From the NCBI RefSeq assembly GCF_024273195.1, contig NZ_JAMZCU010000004.1:280919-344918 (forward strand): a stretch of 64,000 bases of DNA, written 5' to 3'. Numbering within the stretch: position 1 is the stretch's first letter; every line of letters starts with the position of its first letter. A program made the position numbers and the translations under genes. Under the pieces are notes generated by a model that was not told where the DNA came from, did no database searches, and was given only the letters and a program-made list of their open reading frames with translations. Source of the stretch: Devosia ureilytica. Lineage in GTDB: Bacteria; Pseudomonadota; Alphaproteobacteria; Rhizobiales; Devosiaceae. This document shows, piece by piece, positions 53,757 to 63,856 of this stretch.

Positions 53757-54542
53757 ATGGGGCAAGACATGCTGTCGGGCCGGCAACACGACATTCTGGC
53801 GCTGATTGAGGCTGAAGGTGCTCAATATATCGAGCAGTTGGCCGCCCGCTACAGCGTGACCACTCAGACCATTCGTCGCGACATCAATGCGCTTTGCGAT
53901 CTTGGCTATGCGCGCCGCTTTCACGGTGGCGTCGATGCGCCGGTGGAAAGCCGCAATATCTCGATCAATGCCCGTGCCGCCCTCAACAGCGCTGCCAAGC
54001 GGCGCATTGCCGGGCGGATCGCTGCCGCCATCGAGCCTGGCTCCACCGTCTTCATGGGTATCGGCAGCACGGTGCAATTCGTCGCCGAGGCCCTGCGCGG
54101 CCACAAGGGGCTGCGCGTCGTTACCAACAATATCGATGTGGCGCTGATGCTGTGCGATGCGCCGCAAGTCGAGGTCCATATGACCGGAGGCCTCCTGCGC
54201 CACAATGACCGGGACGTTGTCGGCTCGGACAGCCTGCAGTTCTTCGAGAAATTCTATGCCTCCTACGCCGTCATCGGCGCCGGCGCGCTTGATCCGCAAA
54301 AAGGCATTCTGGACTTCAGCTATTCGGAAGCCCAGACGACCTCGACCTTGATCGCCAATTCGCGCGTGCAGTTTCTGGCGGCCGATGTCAGCAAGTGGAC
54401 GCGCGACGCTTCGGTGCGGGTCGTCCCCTTCAGCGGCATCACCGCGCTCTTCACCGACCGCCTCCCCGCCGATGGCATTGCCGCGGCGGCATTGGCCGAG
54501 GCGGACACCGATGTCGTCCTCTGCGATCAGGATCAGGCATGA
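53757..54542 (+). CDS. DeoR-family regulator, GlpR-like
   Basis: 261 residues from the ATG at 53757. The N-terminal DeoR helix-turn-helix (RQHDILALIEAEGAQYIEQLAA then YSVTTQTIRRDINALCDLGYARRFHGG) is followed by the DeoR C-terminal sensor (SAAKRRIAGRIAAAIEPGSTVFMGIGST, HNDRDVVGSDSLQFFEKFYASYAVIGAGAL). Its place in the ugp operon and the GlpR-like palindrome before ugpB suggest that it represses this operon and responds to glycerol-3-phosphate. It overlaps the next gene by ATGA. Confidence 0.9.
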   Translation: MGQDMLSGRQHDILALIEAEGAQYIEQLAARYSVTTQTIRRDINALCDLGYARRFHGGVDAPVESRNISINARAALNSAAKRRIAGRIAAAIEPGSTVFMGIGSTVQFVAEALRGHKGLRVVTNNIDVALMLCDAPQVEVHMTGGLLRHNDRDVVGSDSLQFFEKFYASYAVIGAGALDPQKGILDFSYSEAQTTSTLIANSRVQFLAADVSKWTRDASVRVVPFSGITALFTDRLPADGIAAAALAEADTDVVLCDQDQA

Positions 54543-55315
54543 TGTTTCAGGGCCCTGCCCCATCGCCGGATGACCTGAGTGGGGTGCGATATCTCTTCAC
54601 CGATATCGACGACACCCTGACCACCAAAGGCCGTCTGCTGCCCCAGACCTATCAGGCCCTCTGGGATCTGCATGACGCCGGCATCGACATCGTGCCGGTC
54701 ACAGGCGGCTCAGCAGGCTGGTGCGAGCATATCGTGCGGGCCTGGCCGGTGGTGGCCGCCATTGGCGAAAGCGGCGCCTTCGTGATGACCGCCAAGGGCA
54801 ACCGGGCGGAATGCGAGTTCTGGGAAGACGAAGCGGTGCAGCGGCAGCGCCAGGCACAGCACATGGCTGCCGTCCTGCCGCTTCTGGGTGATCGCTTTCG
54901 CCTCGCCCATGACCAGCACCTGCGCCTGGCGGATGTGGCCGTGGACATTGTCGGGCATGATCGCGCCGACGTTGATGCCCTGGCCGCGCGCATCCGGGCC
55001 ATTGGCGGCACCGTCGCCATCAGCTCGGTGCATATCAACACCTGGATCGGCAATTATGACAAGCAGGCGATGAGCGCCCGCGTGTTGCATCGCCTTGGCG
55101 TCGAAGACAGCGACGTGGCGCGCTACGTGTCCTTTGTCGGGGATTCCCGCAATGACGCGCCAATGTTCGGTTTTGTCGCCAAATCCTTCGGCGTCGCCAA
55201 TATCGTCCCGATCCTTGGCGACCTGCCCCAGCGGCCGCGCTGGATCACCAGCAGCCCGGCCGGTCTCGGCTTTGTCGAGATTGCCAACGCCCTGTTGCAG
55301 GCCGGCGGTCGCTGA
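54539..55315 (+). CDS. HAD-superfamily phosphatase (subfamily IIB-like) in the ugp operon
   Basis: 258 residues from the first of two adjacent ATGs, overlapping the regulator by 4 bp. Motif I is FTDIDDTLTTKG, motif II VPVTGGSAGWC, and motif IV VGDSRNDAPMFGFV, all of the Cof/sucrose-phosphatase type. The cap region is divergent. The substrate is unknown; glycerol-3-phosphate or a small sugar phosphate is a reasonable guess given the operon. Start and overlap fit translational coupling. Confidence 0.8.
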   Translation: MMFQGPAPSPDDLSGVRYLFTDIDDTLTTKGRLLPQTYQALWDLHDAGIDIVPVTGGSAGWCEHIVRAWPVVAAIGESGAFVMTAKGNRAECEFWEDEAVQRQRQAQHMAAVLPLLGDRFRLAHDQHLRLADVAVDIVGHDRADVDALAARIRAIGGTVAISSVHINTWIGNYDKQAMSARVLHRLGVEDSDVARYVSFVGDSRNDAPMFGFVAKSFGVANIVPILGDLPQRPRWITSSPAGLGFVEIANALLQAGGR

Positions 55316-55345
55316 CTGTCACACCCTTTCGCAGGCGAGGGAAAG

Positions 55346-56185
55346 TCAGGTCGCCAGGAAGGTGCGCAGCAGGTCGATCTGCGCATCATCGGCCAGCGTC
55401 GGGGCATGCCCGCAATCGGGCACGGTCACCAGTCGGGGACATGGCCCGCGCATCCGCATGGCGCTCGCCACGGTCGGCGGCAGCACATCGGAATGCTCTC
55501 CCCGGATCAGCAGGGTTTGCGCCGTGACCGCGTCATAGGCGTCCCATACGTCCAGATCGGCTTTGTTCTCGCCCATCAGCGACACGATGGCGGGGTCGTA
55601 GTGCACCGTGACGAGGCCCGTATCGGTGCGGCGCAGCGAAGTGTCCGTCATGCGCCGCCAGAAGGCCTCGCTATTGCTGCCGAAAGGCGCATAGGTCTTG
55701 CGTAGCCAGGCTTCATAATCGGCCACCGTCTCGAAGGTGGGCGGGTTGCCCACATAGTCGGCGATGCGCCTTGCGCTATTGACCGGAATATCGGGCCCGA
55801 CATCATTGATGACCAGGTGAGAGATGCGCTCACGCAGTGCTCCGGCAGCCAGCGTGATGCCGAGCAGCCCACCCATGGACGTGCCGACCCAGGCGAACTG
55901 GTCGATGCCGAAATGATCGAGCATGGAATGGGCCATGTCGCCATAGGTGGCAAAAGTATAGTCTGCGGCACCGCGACGGGCCCAGGCCGATAGCCCCCGT
56001 CCCAGCGTATCGGGGCAGAGCACGAAGTAGTCGCTTGATAGCGCGCTGGCAGCCTCGTCGAAGTCGCGCCCGGTGCGCGCCAGTCCATGCCACATCACCA
56101 GCGCCGGATTGCCCGGATCACCCCATGCGGTGACATGCATCTCAAAGCCAGCGGCGTCGAGAAAGGTAGAGCGTGGCGCAGTCAT
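55346..56185 (-). CDS. Alpha/beta-fold hydrolase at the end of a Liv-type operon
   Basis: 279 residues from the ATG at 56185, which overlaps the permease stop by ATGA. The oxyanion region HGLARTGRDFDE, nucleophile S103 in VGTSMGG, and the terminal histidine of DCGHAPTL fit an alpha/beta hydrolase. GEHSDVLPP is the likely site of the acid. No signal peptide. It may hydrolyse an ester or amide imported by the adjacent ABC system. The substrate cannot be assigned. Confidence 0.85.
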   Translation of the reverse strand: MTAPRSTFLDAAGFEMHVTAWGDPGNPALVMWHGLARTGRDFDEAASALSSDYFVLCPDTLGRGLSAWARRGAADYTFATYGDMAHSMLDHFGIDQFAWVGTSMGGLLGITLAAGALRERISHLVINDVGPDIPVNSARRIADYVGNPPTFETVADYEAWLRKTYAPFGSNSEAFWRRMTDTSLRRTDTGLVTVHYDPAIVSLMGENKADLDVWDAYDAVTAQTLLIRGEHSDVLPPTVASAMRMRGPCPRLVTVPDCGHAPTLADDAQIDLLRTFLAT

Positions 56186-57309
56186 TTCGAGCCCCCCTTG
56201 CCCATCAGGGTTCCGGCAATGCCCGAGGGGAAGAAATAGACCAGCAGGATGAAGCCAAGCCCCAGCCACAGCAGCCAGCGCTCGGGGTTGAGCAGGTCGG
56301 GCACCACCGGCAGGTTCGCCGTCGCTTCGGCACCCAGGGCCATCAGGTCCTTGAGGTAATATTGCGCCAGCGTCATCAAGGCGACGCCTATGACCGCGCC
56401 AAGCATGGTGCCCATGCCGCCGATCACCACCATGAGCAGGATGTCGATCATGATATCGAACGAGAGCACCACTTCGGGCCCGGTATATTTGAGCCACACG
56501 GCTCGCAGGATCCCCGCAGAGGCGGCCATGATGGCGGCGATACAGAAAATGGTCGTTCGATAGAACACCACGCGATAGCCGATGGCCTCGGCGCGCATTT
56601 CGTTTTCGCGGATGGCCTTGAGCACCGACCCCAGCGGCGAGGCAACGATACGGGTCATGGTCAAGAATAGCGCCAGCGCGCTCAAAAAGACGAAATAGTA
56701 GAGCGCCAGCTTGCCATTGAGCGCCACGCCGAACACCCGCAGCGCTTTGCCGTCTGCGTCGGTCAGCAGTTCGGTCGCCGGGGAAAAGAGCTTGGGGATG
56801 GAATAGGTGATGCCATCCTCGCCGCCGGTGAAATCCGAGAGTTGGCTGGCAAGCACCATCATCACCGAGGCTGCGGACAGGGTGACCATGGCAAAGAAAA
56901 TTGCCTTCACCCGCAGCGACAGCAGGCCGATCAGCAGCGCCAGCAGCAGCGCCGCCACGACCCCGGCGCCACCGCCAAGCAGGATGGCCTCGAAGCCCGG
57001 CCCCATGGTTTTGAGCGCCATCGCCGTGCCATAGGCGCCCAGGCCAAAGAACATGGTGTGGGCAAAGGAGACGATGCCCGTATAGCCGATCAGCAGGTCA
57101 TAGCTGGCCACCAGGACGATGAAGACGCAGATGCGGGCTGCCACTTCCTGGCTGCGCACGTCAGGAAAAAGGAAGGGGGCGAAGGCCAGCGCCAGTCCGA
57201 TCAGGGCGACGGCGCCATAGACCACCAATCGACCGGGCCAGTTCTGGGTTTTTGTCAGGCTGGGGCGTTGCGTCTTTGCCGCTGCGGCATGCTGATGAGC
57301 CATGGTCAT
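56182..57309 (-). CDS. Branched-chain amino-acid-type ABC permease LivM-like
   Basis: 375 residues with about ten membrane helices. YDLLIGYTGIVSFAHTMFFGLGAYGTA and SPLGSVLKAIRENEMRAEAIGYRVVFYR are typical of LivM. Five genes in order (binding protein, LivG, LivF, LivH, LivM) form a complete HAAT-type importer, reading leftward. The hydrolase gene follows by overlap. Confidence 0.92.
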   Translation of the reverse strand: MTMAHQHAAAAKTQRPSLTKTQNWPGRLVVYGAVALIGLALAFAPFLFPDVRSQEVAARICVFIVLVASYDLLIGYTGIVSFAHTMFFGLGAYGTAMALKTMGPGFEAILLGGGAGVVAALLLALLIGLLSLRVKAIFFAMVTLSAASVMMVLASQLSDFTGGEDGITYSIPKLFSPATELLTDADGKALRVFGVALNGKLALYYFVFLSALALFLTMTRIVASPLGSVLKAIRENEMRAEAIGYRVVFYRTTIFCIAAIMAASAGILRAVWLKYTGPEVVLSFDIMIDILLMVVIGGMGTMLGAVIGVALMTLAQYYLKDLMALGAEATANLPVVPDLLNPERWLLWLGLGFILLVYFFPSGIAGTLMGKGGSK

Positions 57310-57316
57310 GTTCGCC

Positions 57317-58336
57317 TCACCGCTTCACAGCCGGGAGCAGCCCATAGGGCCGCCACAACAGAATGGCCATCATCAGTAGCATGTTGGATGCCAGTGCCAT
57401 TTTGGGCACCAGAAAGGCCACGTAATTGGCCATCAGACCCACCAAAATTGCCCCCAGCAGCGACCCCTGGATCGACCCGAGCCCGCCAATGATGACGACG
57501 ATGAACACGAGGATCATCATTTCCGAGCCGAGCGCAGCCGTGATCAGGCCCTGATAGCCCGCCCACATGGCGCCACCCATGGCGGCCAGCGCCGAACCGG
57601 CCATGAAGACAAGGATGAACAGCCGGTCGACCCGGAAGCCGAGCGCCTCGACCATTTCGCGGTTTTCCACCCCCGCGCGAATGAGCAGGCCAAGCCGCGT
57701 GCGGTTGAGCACCAGATGCATGGCCACATAGACGAGGATGCCGAGCAAGAACGCGAAGATGCGGTAGATTTCGACCGAGACGCCGGCAAAGACAATCGAG
57801 CCGGTCAGCACGGCCGGGCGCGGCACCGGGATGGGCGCGCCGCCCCAGATCAGCAGCACCAGTTCTTCGGCCACGATCAACGCGCCGACGGTGATGAGGA
57901 TTTGCCGAAGGTGATCCTGATAGACCGGGCGGATCACCACCCGCTCGAAAAACCAGCCGGCCAGCGCGCCGAATATGGTCGCGGCGGCAATGGCCAGGAG
58001 CAGCCCCGCCAGGTTGAGCGCGGGATTGCCGCCCGTGACCCAGAAACCAAGCCAGGCCAGCACCGTTGCGCCGATAAACGCCCCTGCCGTCACAAAGGCG
58101 GAATGTCCGAAATTGAGCACGTCCATCAGCCCGAAGATCAGCGACAGCCCCGAGGCCATGAGGAAGATCATCATCCCCATGGCAAGGCCGGCGATGGTCA
58201 GCGTCGCCCAGGTTGAGGGCTGACCAATCAGCAGCAGCGCAATGACCGCGAGTAACACGGGCAGCCAGAGTACGCCGCCGAAGCGGTCAATATCGGCCCT
58301 GATCCGGGCCGGGAGAGAAGCTGTGTTTAGGGTCAT
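57317..58336 (-). CDS. Branched-chain amino-acid-type ABC permease LivH-like
   Basis: 339 residues with eight to ten helices. SGLSLIFGLMDVLNFGHSAFVTAGAFIGA and LIRAGVENREMVEALGFRVDRLF are hallmarks of LivH. Follows the LivF gene with 7 bp and precedes LivM by 7 bp. Liv-type importers take amino acids but also urea and short amides, and the ligand here is open. Confidence 0.92.
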   Translation of the reverse strand: MTLNTASLPARIRADIDRFGGVLWLPVLLAVIALLLIGQPSTWATLTIAGLAMGMMIFLMASGLSLIFGLMDVLNFGHSAFVTAGAFIGATVLAWLGFWVTGGNPALNLAGLLLAIAAATIFGALAGWFFERVVIRPVYQDHLRQILITVGALIVAEELVLLIWGGAPIPVPRPAVLTGSIVFAGVSVEIYRIFAFLLGILVYVAMHLVLNRTRLGLLIRAGVENREMVEALGFRVDRLFILVFMAGSALAAMGGAMWAGYQGLITAALGSEMMILVFIVVIIGGLGSIQGSLLGAILVGLMANYVAFLVPKMALASNMLLMMAILLWRPYGLLPAVKR

Positions 58337-58343
58337 GGCGTCC

Positions 58344-59063
58344 TCAATGGGCCTCCAGCGACAGGCTCAGGAACCGGCTCTGCAAGTCTGCGTCACCGGC
58401 CAGTTCGGCCATGGTGCCGCGATGCACGATACGGCCATCATCAATGACGGCGACTGTCTGGCCGAGGGCCTTGGCGAAGTGGAAATTCTGCTCGACCAAA
58501 AGGATTGTTGTTTCCGCGGCAATCTCGCGGAAGGCGGCAATCATGTTGCGGATGATGGCGGGCGCCAGCCCCTTTGTCGGCTCGTCAATCAGGATCAGGT
58601 CACGCTTTTCGATAATGGCGCGGGAGACAGCGAGCATCTGCTTCTGCCCGCCCGACAGCGCATGCGCCGGCTTTTGCCAGAACTGGGCAATGGCCGGAAA
58701 AATGGCATGGATGCGCGCCAGTCGCGCGGCGTCGAAACTGCCGTCATGGGTCGCAAGGCGCATATTCTCCTCGACCGTCAGCCCACCGAAAATGCCCATG
58801 TTTTCGGGCACGAAGGCGATGCCGAGGCGGGCAATATCGGGGGTGCTGAGCCGGGTAATATCCTGCCCGCGAAACTGGATCGAACCCTCGCGCGCCTTCC
58901 ACAGGCCCATGATGGTGCGCAGGGTCGTCGTCTTTCCCGCGCCATTGCGCCCGAGGATCACGTGGACCCCGCCCTCGGGCACATCGAGGCTGACGCCATG
59001 CAGGATCTGATATTGCGCGATGTTGGTATGGACATCGTCCAGCCGCAGGATGGGGGCCATCAC
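58344..59063 (-). CDS. ABC ATP-binding protein LivF-like
   Basis: 239 residues. Walker A GRNGAGKTT, signature LSGGQKQML, Walker B LILIDEPTKGL, switch region LLVEQNFHFAKAL. The EPTKGLAP phrase is typical of LivF. Start overlaps the LivG stop by 4 bp. Confidence 0.93.
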   Translation of the reverse strand: MMAPILRLDDVHTNIAQYQILHGVSLDVPEGGVHVILGRNGAGKTTTLRTIMGLWKAREGSIQFRGQDITRLSTPDIARLGIAFVPENMGIFGGLTVEENMRLATHDGSFDAARLARIHAIFPAIAQFWQKPAHALSGGQKQMLAVSRAIIEKRDLILIDEPTKGLAPAIIRNMIAAFREIAAETTILLVEQNFHFAKALGQTVAVIDDGRIVHRGTMAELAGDADLQSRFLSLSLEAH

Positions 59064-59830
59064 GCCACCTCGTCGGCGCCAACGCCGAGATAGATTTCGC
59101 GCACAAGGTCGAGCGCCATCACCTCGGCCGGCTCGCCATCGGTCACCAGCTCGCCATTGTGCAGCACCACGATCCGGTCGGCCAGCGCCCGCACCACGTC
59201 CATCTTGTGCTCCACCAGCAACACGGTCCGCGCCTTGTCCTCTTTGATCCGCGCAATCAGGTCGAGGATCACCGGCGCCTCATCGACCGACATGCCGGCG
59301 GTCGGTTCGTCAAACATGAAAATGTCAGGCTCCATCGCCAGCAGCATGGCCACTTCGAGCTTGCGCTGGTCGCCATGCGGCAGCGCCGCTGCGGGCAGGT
59401 CGGCGACCGAAGCGAGATTGGTTTGCTCCAGAAAATGCATGGCCTTGTCGGCGAGACCGGGGAGCTTCGCCGCCTTGATGAACAGTCGATGCCCCTGCCC
59501 CGCCCGCGCCTGCACGGCCAGCCGGACATTCTCGAAAACACTGAGCTTGGGAAACAGCGTCGTCAGCTGGAAGGCGCGGCCAATTCCGGCCCTGGCTCGG
59601 CCTGAGGGCGAAAGCGCCGTGATGTCGCGCTCGCCCAGCACGACCCGGCCTTCGCTGGGCCGCAATTGCCCGGAGACCAGGTTGAACCATGTCGTCTTGC
59701 CGGCGCCATTGGGGCCGACGATCACCGTCAATTCGCCCGGATGAAAGGCGCAGGTGACATTGTTCACCGCGGCATGGCCACCAAAGCGGATGGTCAGATT
59801 TTCGGTGCGAATGGAGGGCTTTGTGGTCAC
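59060..59830 (-). CDS. ABC ATP-binding protein LivG-like
   Basis: 256 residues from a GTG at 59830 (VTTKPSIRTENLTIRFGG); an upstream in-frame start at 59905 would add 25 residues without similarity. Walker A GPNGAGKTT, long LivG-type insert (FQLTTLFPKLSVFENVRLAVQA), the degenerate signature LPHGDQRKLEVAM, Walker B IFMFDEPTAGMS and switch LLVEHKMDVV. Works with LivF. Exact start uncertain. Confidence 0.88.
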   Translation of the reverse strand: MTTKPSIRTENLTIRFGGHAAVNNVTCAFHPGELTVIVGPNGAGKTTWFNLVSGQLRPSEGRVVLGERDITALSPSGRARAGIGRAFQLTTLFPKLSVFENVRLAVQARAGQGHRLFIKAAKLPGLADKAMHFLEQTNLASVADLPAAALPHGDQRKLEVAMLLAMEPDIFMFDEPTAGMSVDEAPVILDLIARIKEDKARTVLLVEHKMDVVRALADRIVVLHNGELVTDGEPAEVMALDLVREIYLGVGADEVA

Positions 59831-59905
59831 GGCATATCCGGGGAATGATGCGTCCGGCAGGCAGGAGGGACCCGCCGAACGCGTTCTGAAAGTCGCTGCT
59901 TGCAA

Positions 59906-61096
59906 CTATTCCTGATTATTGCGGCCGACGGGAATATCCATCTCATCGGCCTTGATGACGCGGACCAGCTCGGGAATAGCCCAATCGACGCCGTCCTCGA
60001 CCTTGATCTTGAAGTGATACATGTCCTGAAGCGCCTGATGGTCCTCGGGCCGGAAGGTCATCTCACCCTTGGGGGTATCGAACGTCATCCCCTCCATGGT
60101 CTCGATCAGCGTTTCGGTTTCCCAATCCGGGGCGGTTTCCAGCGCCTTGACCACAGCCATGGCCGAGGCCATGCCGCCGGCGGTGAAGAAGTCCGGTGGC
60201 GTGCCGAAGCGCGCCATGTGCTCTTCCACCAGCCAGTCGTTCACTTCGTTGTCCGGGGCTTCGTAGTAATAATAGATCGCCCCTTCCATGCCCGGCACCT
60301 GCTTGTAGGCGGCCAGCGCGGGCAGGATATTGCCGCCGGTCGAAAGCTCGATATCGAAGCGCGACGGATCGGCGGAGGCGAGCGGGGTCATGGCATCGAT
60401 GCCCGCCACATAGATCATGATGACCTTGCGGCCCGGCTGATCCTTGAGCGCATTGAACAAGCGCTCGATGGTGGCGGTGAAGTCGGTTGTCTGCTGGGGC
60501 ACATACTCTTCCGCCACAAGATTTGCGCCGGTGCCTTCGAGTGCGCTCTTGAATGCCGCCACGCCATCGCGGCCAAAGGCATAGTCCTGCGCCAGGGTCG
60601 CCACATAAAGGTTTTCGTCGGGAGCGAGCGCCAGCGCCTGGGCCTGCATGTCCATGGAGGAATTGCGCGAGGTCTTGAACACATAGCGGTTGGAATCCGG
60701 ACCCGTCAGCCCGTCGGCCACCGCCGGTTCGACCAGGAGGATGCGCTCATACTCCTCGGCCACCGGCAACATCGACAGCGCCACGCCCGAGGAGGTATCG
60801 CCCACCGCGATCAGTGCATCATCGTCGCCATAGGCTTCGGCCAGCAGGGCGCGGGCAATGTCGGGCTTGAACTGGGTGTCCTTGATGATCAGCTCGATGG
60901 GCTTGCCCTTGACCATCATGGTGCCGCCCGTGGCATATTCGAGACCCAGCTCGAAGCCGGTGTGGGTCTGCTTGGAATAGGCCTCCAGCGGCGAGCCGGA
61001 AAGGCCGTGCAACAGGGCAATGCGCGCTGCATCCTGCGCGAAGGCGACGCCCGTCAGCGCCGTCGACAATGCCAGTGCGGCCAATATGGATTTCAT
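59906..61096 (-). CDS. Periplasmic binding protein of the Liv-type importer
   Basis: 396 residues from the ATG at 61096 with GGAGGA upstream; signal peptide ILAALALSTALTGVAFA. RIALLHGLSGSPLEAYSKQTHTGFELGLEYA is the start of a type I binding domain of the LIV/amide family, and LAQDYAFGRDGVAAFKSALE its mid signature. First gene of the leftward operon, divergent from the PAS-LuxR regulator across 216 bp. The ligand is not clear; candidates are branched amino acids, amides or a small carboxylate. Confidence 0.9.
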   Translation of the reverse strand: MKSILAALALSTALTGVAFAQDAARIALLHGLSGSPLEAYSKQTHTGFELGLEYATGGTMMVKGKPIELIIKDTQFKPDIARALLAEAYGDDDALIAVGDTSSGVALSMLPVAEEYERILLVEPAVADGLTGPDSNRYVFKTSRNSSMDMQAQALALAPDENLYVATLAQDYAFGRDGVAAFKSALEGTGANLVAEEYVPQQTTDFTATIERLFNALKDQPGRKVIMIYVAGIDAMTPLASADPSRFDIELSTGGNILPALAAYKQVPGMEGAIYYYYEAPDNEVNDWLVEEHMARFGTPPDFFTAGGMASAMAVVKALETAPDWETETLIETMEGMTFDTPKGEMTFRPEDHQALQDMYHFKIKVEDGVDWAIPELVRVIKADEMDIPVGRNNQE

Positions 61097-61312
61097 CTCA
61101 AGTCCTCCCTCAAGCGGCGGCAATGGCTATCAGGCGCCCTGCCGATCCGTAATCGCTCTTGCAGGGAATCGTGGGGCGGCGTCATGCGCGCAACACGTCC
61201 CTCCTCCTGATCACTCCGGCGTGCCGATTCCGGCTTTGACTGGCGCGGAGCGAATTGGTGGCTATTATCCCCAGGCCTTTAGCGGACGGACAATACCGTA
61301 GAAACACACCAT

Positions 61313-61870
61313 ATGACCGATCCAACAGACCTCAGCGTCCTCGCCTTCCACAATGCGCCGATCGGGCTGGTGGTGACCGAAAGCCGCGTCATCAAGAGTT
61401 GCAACCCGGCTTTTGCCGACATGTTCGGCTATGGCGTGGCGGAACTTCTGGAGCAATCCTTCGCCATTCTCTACCCCTCGATCGAGGAGTTCGAGCGCAT
61501 TCGCGATGTCGGCGTCGAACCGCTCAAGCGCACCAATCGCTATTCGGACGAGCGCATCATGGCACGCAAGAATGGTAGCCTCTTCTGGTGCCGGGTGCGC
61601 GGCCATTCGCTCACCCGGGACGATGATCCCCTGCGCCGGGCCGTCTGGAGCTTTGCCGACCTGTCGGAGACGCGCAATGTGCTTAACCTTTCGGGCCGCG
61701 AGCGCCAGATTGTCATGCACCTGGGCGAAGGGCGAACTTCCAAGGAGATTGCCCGCACGCTCGACATCTCGCCGCGAACAGTCGAGAGCTATCGCGCCCG
61801 GTTGCTCAAGAAGTACAATGCCCACAATGTGGCGGAGCTGCTATCGCATCTGAGTTCGATGCCGGGCTAA
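61313..61870 (+). CDS. PAS-domain LuxR-type transcriptional regulator
   Basis: 185 residues. A single PAS domain (about 8-115: FHNAPIGLVVTESRVIKSCNPAFADMFGYGVAELL, then RKNGSLFWCRVRG) precedes a GerE/LuxR helix-turn-helix (LSGRERQIVMHLGEGRTSKEIARTLDISPRTVESYRARLLKKY). There is no receiver aspartate, so it is not a response regulator. It senses a small ligand or redox state directly through PAS. It diverges from the Liv-type operon and is followed by a sigma-54 activator. Confidence 0.88.
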   Translation: MTDPTDLSVLAFHNAPIGLVVTESRVIKSCNPAFADMFGYGVAELLEQSFAILYPSIEEFERIRDVGVEPLKRTNRYSDERIMARKNGSLFWCRVRGHSLTRDDDPLRRAVWSFADLSETRNVLNLSGRERQIVMHLGEGRTSKEIARTLDISPRTVESYRARLLKKYNAHNVAELLSHLSSMPG

Positions 61871-61895
61871 GCGAGCGTCCGCCTGAAATGACCCG

Positions 61896-63305
<1,410 letters not shown>

Positions 63306-63312
63306 CGCGGCG

Positions 63313-63486
63313 CCCTACCTCCCTCCCCCTTGAGGGGAGGGTAGCGGCGCTAGGCCGTCAGGCCTTAGCAGAGCTGGGGTGGGGGTGTCGTGGCCTCCCA
63401 AAGCTCCGAGCTAGTCGAGACCCCGACACCCCCTCCCTCAATCCCCCCCCTCAAGGGGTTGGTAGGCGTTGGACACAAACGCTGGA
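63313..63486. repeat. 174-bp tandem repeat, copy 1
   Basis: The unit starts CCCTACCTCCCTCCCCCTT and ends before the next CCCTACCT at 63487. It contains an AGCAGAGCTGGGGTGGGGG core and two stretches of Ct/Ag-rich purine-pyrimidine asymmetry that can pair (CCTCCCTC and GAGGGAGG). No coding capacity is convincing. It lies after the sigma-54 activator gene. Confidence 0.85.
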
Positions 63487-63660
63487 CCCTACCTCCCTCC
63501 CCCTTGTGGGGAGGGTCGCGGCGCTAGGCCGTCAGGCCTTAGCAGAGCTGGGGTGGGGGTGTCGTGGCCTCCCAAAGCTCCGAGCTAGTCGATACCCCGA
63601 CACCCCCTCCCTCAATCCCTCCCCTCAAGGGGGAGGGAGGCGATGGACACAAACGCAGGA
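63487..63660. repeat. 174-bp tandem repeat, copy 2
   Basis: Same length and start as copy 1, differing at only a few positions (for example TTGTGGGG for TTGAGGGG, CGATACC for CGAGACC). Exact period and high identity indicate a recent tandem duplication. Confidence 0.88.
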
Positions 63661-63856
63661 CCCTACCTCCCTCCCCCTTGAGGGCTTCGCTGCGTCCCGA
63701 AGGGCAAATCGCTCCAGTGGAGCGATTTGAGAGGCGAAGGCCAGGAAGGCTAAGCCTGACTGGCTACGTAGCGGCGCTTGGCCGTCAGGCCCTAGCAGAG
63801 CTGGGGTGGGGGTGTCGTGGCCTCCCAACACACTGAGGACGGATGTACCGACACCC
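63661..63856. repeat. Related repeat, copy 3, interrupted by an 80-bp insert
   Basis: The start CCCTACCTCCCTCCCCCTT and the core with GGCCGTCAGGCC and GAGCTGGGGTGGGGGTGTCG match the other copies. Between them, 63684-63767 replaces GAGG by unrelated sequence holding a perfect palindrome. After 63829 similarity fades, returning only at CCGACACCC. The remaining sequence to 64000 carries no gene that I can support. Confidence 0.75.
63706..63728. repeat. Perfect palindrome inside the third repeat copy
   Basis: AAATCGCTCCA, one central G, then TGGAGCGATTT: 11-bp perfect arms. It is part of the short insert that breaks the third repeat copy. Such a short palindrome could be a REP-like element or a protein-binding site; no flanking duplication was checked. 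Confidence 0.7.

Noticed and set aside
61097..61312. Possible sigma-54 promoter between the Liv-type operon and the PAS-LuxR gene
   Set aside because: The best candidates around 61160 and 61220 do not keep the GG and GC dinucleotides at 10-nt spacing.
63313..63856. CRISPR array
   Set aside because: The repeats are 174 bp units without spacers, and no cas genes are present.
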